Shown: positions 6,265 through 11,483 of the stretch, in pieces
Layout: every line of letters begins with the position of its first letter
Numbering within the stretch: the first letter of the stretch is position 1
DNA from: DASWKG01 sp036396755
Lineage (GTDB): Bacteria; Actinomycetota; UBA4738; CALAEC01
Direction of reading: 5' to 3'
Length of the DNA: 11,705 nucleotides
Assembly (NCBI GenBank): GCA_036396755.1
Contig: DASWKG010000158.1
Coordinates: 1-11,705, forward strand
The notes under the pieces: generated by a model
The model's database searches: none
Told to the model about the DNA's origin: nothing
The model's input: the letters and a program-made list of their open reading frames with translations, nothing else
Program-made: the position numbers and the translations under genes

Positions 6265-6962
6265 TGCGCGAGTCCTGGCTCATCACCCCGGGTCGCGTCC
6301 CGTACGGCCTCGCCTTCGATGAGATGCGGGCGCTCGCCGCGCGCCGGGTCGCCGGCGAGGTCCCCGACACCCTGATCCTGTTGGAGCACCCGCCCGTGTA
6401 CACCGCCGGGCGCCGGACCCGTCCCGAGCACCTGCTCGTCACCGAGAGCGAGATCCGCCGGCGCGGCGCGGAGCTTCACCAGGTCGACCGCGGCGGCAGC
6501 CTGACCTTCCACGGCCCGGGACAGCTCGTGGGCTACGCGATCGTCCACCTCGGGGTCGGGCCGGCCATCGCCGAGCACGTCTGGCGGCTTCAGGAGGTCG
6601 TGATCAGGACCGCGCGAGAGGTCGGCGTCGAGCTCGGGCGCGCCGAGGAGGTGGGCGTCTGGTCCGGGGACCGGAAGGTCTGTGCGATCGGCGTGAAGGC
6701 CACCCACCGGGTCACCTACCACGGCTTCGGGCTGAACTGCTCGACCGACCGCACGTGGTTCGACGCCATCGTGCCGTGCGGGCTCGCCGATCGCGGCGTG
6801 AGCAGCCTGACGGAGGAGGCGGGCCGGCCCATCGAGGTCGCCGACGCGCTCCCGCTCGCCGGCCGCGCCTTCGAGGAGGTGTTCGCGACGAACCTCGTGC
6901 CCGCGCCGGAGAAGGTCGCCGGGCGGTTCGTCTCCTCGGACCCGGCGCTCGCCGCCGGGTAG
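6264..6962 (+). CDS. lipB: Octanoyl-[ACP]:protein octanoyltransferase LipB
   Basis: A 232-aa cytoplasmic enzyme that moves octanoyl from acyl carrier protein to the lipoyl-domain lysine, the first step of de novo lipoate assembly. Visible motifs are LEHPPVYTAGRRT (40-52), the RGGSLTFHGPGQLVGY block (76-91) with His83, GDRKVCAIGVK (135-145) with catalytic Lys138, YHGFGLN (152-158) and VPCGLADRGVSSL (170-182) with catalytic Cys172. By alignment memory these match the Lys/Cys dyad of mycobacterial LipB. The ATG at 6264-6266 overlaps the E2 stop (TGATG) and lacks its own Shine-Dalgarno, so translation is probably coupled to that of its protein substrate's gene. A stop-proximal hairpin follows. 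LipA is encoded separately at 10460. Confidence 0.96.
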   Translation: MRESWLITPGRVPYGLAFDEMRALAARRVAGEVPDTLILLEHPPVYTAGRRTRPEHLLVTESEIRRRGAELHQVDRGGSLTFHGPGQLVGYAIVHLGVGPAIAEHVWRLQEVVIRTAREVGVELGRAEEVGVWSGDRKVCAIGVKATHRVTYHGFGLNCSTDRTWFDAIVPCGLADRGVSSLTEEAGRPIEVADALPLAGRAFEEVFATNLVPAPEKVAGRFVSSDPALAAG

Positions 6963-6966
6963 GTCG

Positions 6967-6990
6967 CGCGCGATCTCACCCCCTCGCGCG
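6967..6990 (+). terminator. Hairpin after lipB, probable end of the lpdA-E2-lipB operon
   Basis: CGCGCGA (6967-6973) and TCGCGCG (6984-6990) are perfect 7-bp arms around a 10-nt loop, starting 4 nt after the lipB stop and followed by GTTTAG. The T-run is short, so it would be an atypical intrinsic terminator, as is common in high-GC actinobacteria. Confidence 0.5.
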
Positions 6991-7012
6991 GTTTAGCCCA
7001 CGACCCGGGGGC

Positions 7013-7018
7013 TAGAAT
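7013..7018 (+). promoter_or_regulatory. Candidate -10 box for the small membrane-protein gene
   Basis: TAGAAT, preceded by GC as in the other CTAGAAT sites of this window, lies 48 nt before the TTG start at 7067. The region around 6991-6996 (GTTTAG) is a weak -35 candidate at 16-bp spacing. The predicted transcription start falls at the beginning of the 7024-7040 palindrome. Confidence 0.45.
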
Positions 7019-7023
7019 CCCTC

Positions 7024-7040
7024 CTGGTGGCGGCCACCAG
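7024..7040. repeat. 17-bp near-perfect palindrome, operator-like
   Basis: CTGGTGGC (7024-7031) and GCCACCAG (7033-7040) are perfect 8-bp arms around one central G. The site begins 5 nt after the TAGAAT -10 candidate, about where transcription should start, and ends before the AAGGAG ribosome site. This is the geometry of a repressor operator. In RNA it could form a shorter hairpin. No regulator gene lies next to it. Confidence 0.55.
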
Positions 7041-7066
7041 CGGCCGCCCGAGGGAAGGAGACAGCC

Positions 7067-7558
7067 TTGGCTCCACACGAGGAAGGCCACGTACACGAGG
7101 ACACCGCTCCCCCGACCGTGACGGCGCCCGCCACGGCGATCGGCGCGAGGCTCATCCTCACGATCGTCGGCGCCGCCGCGATGATCGTCGGCTCCTTCCT
7201 CGAGTGGGTCGCCGAGGGCGACGTCACCCAGAGCGTCAAGGGCACGAAGGTCGGCTACGACGTGTTCTGGACCACGGAGCCGAACTTCGACCCGAGCTTC
7301 TTCACTTCCGCGGGGTTCGTCGTGATCGCCCTCGGGTTGATCGTGATCCTGGGGGCCGCGATGTCGACCGGGTGGCTCTCCCGGCTGAGCGCGGTGCTCG
7401 GGTTCATCTCGGTCATCGCGTTCGCGATCACGCTGTACCGCGTCGAGGAGGTCAGCCTCGGCGTCCAGGACTTCGGCATCGGCATCTGGGTCGTCCTGGT
7501 CGGCTCGATCCTCGCGCTGGTCGGCGGGTTCGTTCAGCAGCGGCCGGCCGTCGCCTAG
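7067..7558 (+). CDS. Small four-helix membrane protein of unknown function
   Basis: A 163-aa protein I do not recognise. An acidic, His-containing, Pro/Thr-rich N-terminal tail (residues 1-22) is followed by four predicted membrane helices: about 26-46 (ending SFLEW), 81-100, 104-124 and 135-156. A polar loop of about 34 residues (47-80, with VFWTTEPNFDPSFF) lies between helices 1 and 2. The LEW at the end of helix 1 followed by an extracytoplasmic-looking loop is a layout seen in many small actinobacterial membrane proteins of unknown role, but that is only a general likeness. The start is TTG, chosen because AAGGAG (7055-7060) sits 6 nt upstream and no better start fits. The gene probably has its own promoter and operator. 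Its TAG stop overlaps the stop of the convergent acyltransferase gene. Confidence 0.8.
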   Translation: MAPHEEGHVHEDTAPPTVTAPATAIGARLILTIVGAAAMIVGSFLEWVAEGDVTQSVKGTKVGYDVFWTTEPNFDPSFFTSAGFVVIALGLIVILGAAMSTGWLSRLSAVLGFISVIAFAITLYRVEEVSLGVQDFGIGIWVVLVGSILALVGGFVQQRPAVA

Positions 7559-8187
7559 GCTCGCAGGAGGGTCTCGACCGCGCTCCGGACACGCGCGCTG
7601 AGCACATCCACGGTCTCCGCGCGCGGTCGCCGGGATGCATCGACCGCGATGGGCTCGCCGTAGCGCACCGTGAGTTGCGCTCGCCGCGGGGCGGCTCGCC
7701 CCCGGGACCAGATGTCGGCGGTCCCCACGATGCCGACCGGCACGATGGGGGCGGCCGCCGCCATCGCGATACGCGCCACCCCCGGGTGGAACGGGAGCAG
7801 CGTTCCCGGCCGGCGGGTCCCCTCGGGGTAGATGCAGAGGAGACGGCCCGACCGCAGAACGGCCAGCGAGGTCTTCATCGCCGACAGATCGGAGCCGCCC
7901 GACGATACCGGGAAGCCGCCGAGGCGCCGGAAGACCCAGCGTTTGAGGGGCCGGTCGAACACGTCCTCCATCGCCATGAACACGACCGGGCGCGGGCAGG
8001 CCACGACGAGGACGGGGATGTCCCACATGCTGTCGTGGTTCGGGGCGAGGATCGCCGGACCCTCGCGAGGAAGATGCTCGGCCCCCTCGACGCGCAGGCG
8101 GAACCAGGGGCGCATGACCGGTCCGGCCAGCGCCTTCGCGAGCGGTTGGAGGGGCCCGACGCCCTCGAGCAGGGGCTCGCCCGACAT
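7555..8187 (-). CDS. plsC: PlsC-type lysophospholipid acyltransferase family protein
   Basis: A 210-aa acyltransferase of the 1-acyl-glycerol-3-phosphate acyltransferase family, which acylates lysophosphatidate or related acceptors in membrane lipid synthesis. The catalytic HX4D motif is NHDSMWDIP (His51, Asp56). Further family blocks are VFDRPLKRWVFRRLGGFPV (76-94) and IYPEGTRRPG (119-128) with the glycerol-phosphate-binding EGTR, then VPVGIVGTADIW (149-160). There is no clear transmembrane helix, so peripheral membrane binding is likely. Acceptor specificity cannot be read from the sequence; menaquinone, mannoside or other acyltransferases share these motifs. The ATG at 8185-8187 lacks a Shine-Dalgarno, but TACACT lies 8 nt upstream, suggesting leaderless expression; the frame stays open upstream without conserved sequence. 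It is divergent from the E1alpha gene. Confidence 0.9.
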   Translation of the reverse strand: MSGEPLLEGVGPLQPLAKALAGPVMRPWFRLRVEGAEHLPREGPAILAPNHDSMWDIPVLVVACPRPVVFMAMEDVFDRPLKRWVFRRLGGFPVSSGGSDLSAMKTSLAVLRSGRLLCIYPEGTRRPGTLLPFHPGVARIAMAAAAPIVPVGIVGTADIWSRGRAAPRRAQLTVRYGEPIAVDASRRPRAETVDVLSARVRSAVETLLRA

Positions 8188-8195
8188 CGGGCGGG

Positions 8196-8201
8196 AGTGT
8201 A
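8196..8201 (-). promoter_or_regulatory. Candidate -10 box for a leaderless plsC transcript
   Basis: Read on the minus strand, TACACT is followed by 8 nt (CCCGCCCG) and the plsC ATG. The 8 nt contain no Shine-Dalgarno. The same TACACT hexamer precedes the exported-protein gene at 1636-1641. Confidence 0.45.
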
Positions 8202-8257
8202 TCCCCCCGGGGATGACGGCCGGGCTCGCGCTCCTGTGAGGCGCGCGGACGCTCCTA

Positions 8258-8263
8258 TAGAAT
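8258..8263 (+). promoter_or_regulatory. Candidate -10 box for the E1 operon
   Basis: TAGAAT, within TATAGAAT at 8256-8263, lies 53 nt before the E1alpha start and gives a leader ending in AAGGAGG. It matches the CTAGAAT-type boxes at 1613 and 7013. The -35 region is unclear; CTGTGA at 8234-8239 is a weak candidate at 18-bp spacing. Confidence 0.5.
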
Positions 8264-8316
8264 CGGGCAACGACGACCCCCAGGCGCGACCGGCACCGCA
8301 CCCCGAAGGAGGTTCG

Positions 8317-9339
8317 ATGGCGACGAAGGCGACCCAGGCCGACCGCCACTCCGAGCTCGGCCTCTCCGAGGACGACCTCATGGCGATGTACCGAACGATG
8401 GTCGAGGCGAGGCTCTGCGACGAGGCGCAGTTCCGGCTCAACCGGCAGGGCAAGGCCCCCTTCGTGGTCCCCGTCTCCGGGCACGAGGCCTGCCAGGTCG
8501 CGACCGCCTGGCCCATGGAGAAGGGCCGCGACATCTTCGTGCCGTACTACCGCGACCTCGCCGTGTGCCTCGCCGCCGGGATGACCCCCAAGGACGTGTT
8601 CCTCGGTGTGTTCGGAAAGGCCGACGACCCGTCCTCCGGCGGGCGGCAGATGCCCGCGCACTGGGGCTCGCGGCGCCTCGGCATCATCACCGGGTCCTCC
8701 CCCATCGCCACGCAGATCCCCCACGCCTCGGGCATCGCCTACGCGATGAAGGTGCGCGGCGAGGAGTCGGTCGTCGCCTCATGGTTCGGCGACGGCGCCA
8801 CCAGCGAGGGCGACTGGCACGAGGCGCTCAACTTCGCCGGCATCCACAAGCTCCCCGTCGTCTTCATCTGCGAGAACAACCTCTACGCGATCTCGGTGCC
8901 GCTCTCCAAGCAGATGGGCGTGACGAACGTCTCGGTCCGCGCCGAGGGCTACGGGTTCGAGGGCGTGACGGTGGACGGCAACGACGTCTTCGCGTCGTAC
9001 GAGGCGATGAAGGACGCCGTCGAGCGGGCCCGCGCCGGAGACGGGCCGACCCTCATCGAGTGCATGACCTACCGGATCCACCCCCACACCTCCGACGACG
9101 ACGACCGCACCTACCGGTCGCGCGAGGAGGTCGAGGAGTGGAAGAAGAAGGACCCGATCGCCGGCTTCGGCGCCTACCTCACCGAGGTCGGGCTGCTGTC
9201 CGAGGACAAGATCGAGTCGCTGCGCACGGAGATCAAGGACGAGGTCGACAAGGCGGTCCAGGAGGCCTGGGACGCCGCCGACCCCGAGCCCGAGTCGGCC
9301 GCTCGGCACGTCTGGGCCGAGGACGGGGAGCTCTCATGA
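8317..9339 (+). CDS. bkdAA: 2-oxoacid dehydrogenase E1 alpha subunit, branched-chain type
   Basis: A 340-aa thiamine-diphosphate subunit that, with E1beta, decarboxylates a 2-oxoacid and reductively acylates the E2 lipoyl arm. The ThDP-binding motif runs from GDG (158-160) to NN (187-188), with GDGATSEGDWHEALNFAG inside. The segments PVSGHEACQVATAW (52-65), VPYYRDLAVCLAAGM (75-89) and RQMPAHWGSRRLGI (110-123) resemble Bacillus-type BkdAA rather than classic PdhA. The loop YRIHPHTSDDDDRTYRS (252-268) corresponds to the mammalian phosphorylation loop but lacks the GHHSTSDD form with its regulated serine. The ATG at 8317 has AAGGAGG (8306-8312) 4 nt upstream. The gene overlaps bkdAB by ATGA. Substrate range (branched-chain 2-oxoacids or pyruvate) is inferred from family resemblance only. 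Confidence 0.93.
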   Translation: MATKATQADRHSELGLSEDDLMAMYRTMVEARLCDEAQFRLNRQGKAPFVVPVSGHEACQVATAWPMEKGRDIFVPYYRDLAVCLAAGMTPKDVFLGVFGKADDPSSGGRQMPAHWGSRRLGIITGSSPIATQIPHASGIAYAMKVRGEESVVASWFGDGATSEGDWHEALNFAGIHKLPVVFICENNLYAISVPLSKQMGVTNVSVRAEGYGFEGVTVDGNDVFASYEAMKDAVERARAGDGPTLIECMTYRIHPHTSDDDDRTYRSREEVEEWKKKDPIAGFGAYLTEVGLLSEDKIESLRTEIKDEVDKAVQEAWDAADPEPESAARHVWAEDGELS

Positions 9340-10322
9340 CCGAGAAGAACATCGTCCAGACCGTCCACGACACCCTGTGGGACGAGATGAAGGCCGACGA
9401 GCGGGTGCTCGTCCTCGGCGAGGACGTCGGCGCGCGGGGCGGGGTGTTCCGCGCGACCGCCGACTTCATGCAGGAGTTCGGCGAGCAGCGGGTGCTCGAC
9501 ACCCCGCTGGCCGAGTCGGGGATCGTCGGCGTGGCGATCGGGATGGCCCTGCACGGGCTGCTTCCGGTGGCGGAGATCCAGTTCGCCGACTTCATCCACC
9601 CGGCCTTCGACCAGATCGTCTCCGAGGCCGCGCGCATCCGGTACCGCTCGAACGGTGACTTCGGGGTGCCGCTGGTGATCCGGGCCCCCTACGGCGGCGG
9701 GGTCCACGGCGCGCTCTACCACTCGCAGTGCATCGAGACCTTCTACGGGCACGTGCCCGGCATCAAGGTGGTCGTCCCGTCGACGCCGCACGACGTGAAA
9801 GGGATGCTGCGGGCCGCCCTCCGCGACCCCGACCCGGTGCTGTTCCTCGAGCACAAGAAGACCTACCGCCTGATCAAGGGCGAGGTGCCCGACGAGGACT
9901 ACGAGGTACCCATCGGCAAGGCCGATGTGAAGCGCGAGGGCACCGACCTCTCGTGCATCACCTACGGCCTGATGCTCCACCTCTGCCTCGAGGCCGCGGC
10001 GAAGCTCGAGGAGGAGGACGGCGTCAAGGTCGAGGTGGTCGACGTGCGGACGATCAACCCGCTCGACAAGGAGACGATCCTCGAGTCGGTGCGCAAGACC
10101 GGGAAGGCGATGGTCGTCTACGAAGACAACCGGACCTACGGGGCGGGGGCCGAGATCGTCGCCACGATCGCCGAGGAGGCCATGTTCGACCTCGACGGGC
10201 CGCTCGTGCGCATCGCCGGGCCCGACATCCCCGCGATGCCGTTCGCCGGGCCGCTCGAGCACTACTACATGCCCGACGTCGAGGGCATCCATGCGGCCAT
10301 GAAGGAGCTCGCGGAGTTCTAA
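9336..10322 (+). CDS. bkdAB: 2-oxoacid dehydrogenase E1 beta subunit, branched-chain type
   Basis: A 328-aa partner of E1alpha completing the alpha2beta2 decarboxylase. Motifs include VLGEDVGARGGVFRAT (26-41), DTPLAESGIVGVAIGMAL (55-72) with the conserved Glu60, AEIQFADFIHPAFDQIVSEA (79-98), RAPYGGGVHGALYHSQ (116-131) with His129 and PGIKVVVPSTPHDVKGML (141-158). The FADFIHPAFDQI and ALYHSQ blocks are closest to branched-chain-type E1beta as I remember it. ATG overlaps the E1alpha stop (ATGA) and has GGGGAG (9325-9330) 5 nt upstream, so the subunits are translationally linked for equal amounts. The E2 and E3 genes lie about 2 kb upstream in a separate unit, split off by a membrane protein gene and plsC. 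A hairpin follows the TAA stop. Confidence 0.95.
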   Translation: MTEKNIVQTVHDTLWDEMKADERVLVLGEDVGARGGVFRATADFMQEFGEQRVLDTPLAESGIVGVAIGMALHGLLPVAEIQFADFIHPAFDQIVSEAARIRYRSNGDFGVPLVIRAPYGGGVHGALYHSQCIETFYGHVPGIKVVVPSTPHDVKGMLRAALRDPDPVLFLEHKKTYRLIKGEVPDEDYEVPIGKADVKREGTDLSCITYGLMLHLCLEAAAKLEEEDGVKVEVVDVRTINPLDKETILESVRKTGKAMVVYEDNRTYGAGAEIVATIAEEAMFDLDGPLVRIAGPDIPAMPFAGPLEHYYMPDVEGIHAAMKELAEF

Positions 10323-10335
10323 GAGCAGGAGCTTT

Positions 10336-10370
10336 GGAGCTCATTCCGCGCTGACCGCGGATCCAGCTCC
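10336..10370 (+). terminator. Two-part hairpin after the E1 operon
   Basis: GGAGCT (10336-10341) pairs with AGCTCC (10365-10370), and TCCGCG (10345-10350) pairs with CGCGGA (10356-10361), around the loop CTGAC. A small symmetric internal loop separates the stems. It begins 14 nt after the bkdAB stop. No T-run follows, so it is a possible U-less terminator or a 3' stabilising hairpin. Confidence 0.42.
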
Positions 10371-10446
10371 GAACCTCAGCGCTCGCAGTCGGTCTCCTTG
10401 TCCTTGCCGGGTCATTTCTTCCGACCGGCCGCGGGGACCCATGCCC

Positions 10447-10452
10447 TAGACT
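10447..10452 (+). promoter_or_regulatory. Candidate -10 box for a leaderless lipA transcript
   Basis: TAGACT is followed by 7 nt (GGAGGCC) and the lipA ATG. A GGAGG is present but only 2 nt from the ATG, too close for normal ribosome binding, so leaderless initiation fits better. It is the same arrangement as at sufB. No clear -35 box is visible. Confidence 0.5.
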
Positions 10453-10459
10453 GGAGGCC

Positions 10460-11476
10460 ATGCCGAGCCGGGACCCGAGCCGCGACAAGAACCCCCGCGG
10501 GAAGCGCCTCCACCTGCCGATCGTCCAGGCTCACGGGGCTCGGATGCCCGTGGCGACCGCCATCGCCGACAGCCACGTGGCTCATTCCGTGGGCTGCGCG
10601 CAGCAGGCCCGGCCGGCTCGGAAGCCCTCCTGGCTGAAAGCCAAGCTCCAGACGGGACCCAACTTCACCGAGCTCAAGACCATCATGCAGGGGCTCGAGC
10701 TCAACACGGTCTGCGAGGAGGCCGGATGCCCGAACATCTTCGAGTGCTGGGAGGAGCGCGAGGCCACATTCCTCATCCTCGGGAACCGGTGCACCCGGCG
10801 CTGCGGGTTCTGCGACATCGAGACGGCCCGGCCCGATCCCGTCGACGAGGACGAGCCCCGCCGCATCGCCGAGGCGGTGAAGGCCATGGGCCTCCGCTAC
10901 GTGGTGCTGACCGGCGTGGCCCGCGACGACCTGCCCGACAACGGTGCGCGCATCTGGGCCGCGTGCATCCGCGCGGTGCGCGAGGCGCTCCCGGGCTGCG
11001 GGGTCGAGGTCCTGCCCACCGACTTCCGCGGGCGCCACGAGGACCTCGCCACGGTCATCGAGGCCGAGCCCGACGTGTTCGCGCACAACCTCGAGACCGT
11101 CCGGCGCCTGCACCCGCGCATCCGGCCAGGGTTCGAGTACGACCGGACGCTCGACGCGCTCCGGACGGCGAAGGCGCTGCGCTCCGGCCAGGTCACGAAG
11201 TCCAACCTGATCCTCGGGATGGGCGAGCGGCCCGAGGAGGTCACCGACTCGCTGCGCGACCTCCGCGAGGCCGGCGTCGACCTCGTCACGATCGGCCAGT
11301 ACCTGCAGCCGACGAGGTACCACCTGCCCGTCGACCGCTGGGTCACGCCCGAGGAGTTCGCGGAGCATGCGCGGGCCGGCGAGGAGATGGGCTTCGCGCA
11401 CGTCGAGGCAGGACCTCTCGTCCGCTCCTCGTACCACGCGGGGAAGCAGCTCCAGCGGGCCACCGCGCGGAGGTAG
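10460..11476 (+). CDS. lipA: Lipoyl synthase LipA
   Basis: A 338-aa radical SAM enzyme that inserts two sulfur atoms into octanoyl groups on lipoyl domains, completing the cofactor after LipB. The auxiliary [4Fe-4S] cluster motif CX4CX5C is CEEAGCPNIFEC (Cys85, Cys90, Cys96). The radical SAM CX3CX2C is CTRRCGFC (Cys111, Cys115, Cys118). The C-terminal RSSYHAGK carries the serine that ligates the auxiliary cluster. The recognisable core starts at about residue 54 (RKPSWLKAKLQTG), so the N-terminus is about 30 residues longer than in mycobacterial LipA. The ATG at 10460 is favoured by TAGACT 7 nt upstream; ATG 10544 (Met29) would give a shorter protein but has only a poor ribosome site. It is an Fe-S client of the Suf machinery at the left of the window. 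Confidence 0.96.
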   Translation: MPSRDPSRDKNPRGKRLHLPIVQAHGARMPVATAIADSHVAHSVGCAQQARPARKPSWLKAKLQTGPNFTELKTIMQGLELNTVCEEAGCPNIFECWEEREATFLILGNRCTRRCGFCDIETARPDPVDEDEPRRIAEAVKAMGLRYVVLTGVARDDLPDNGARIWAACIRAVREALPGCGVEVLPTDFRGRHEDLATVIEAEPDVFAHNLETVRRLHPRIRPGFEYDRTLDALRTAKALRSGQVTKSNLILGMGERPEEVTDSLRDLREAGVDLVTIGQYLQPTRYHLPVDRWVTPEEFAEHARAGEEMGFAHVEAGPLVRSSYHAGKQLQRATARR

Positions 11477-11483
11477 GACCCTC

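Noticed and set aside
7027..8316. Long upstream extension of the E1alpha frame
   Set aside because: The extension is Arg-rich shadow translation overlapping the membrane protein and plsC. AAGGAGG before 8317 and the family N-terminus fix the start.
8188..8724. Open upstream extension of plsC
   Set aside because: The extra residues are antisense to E1alpha with no acyltransferase features; plsC family sequence starts at ATG 8187.
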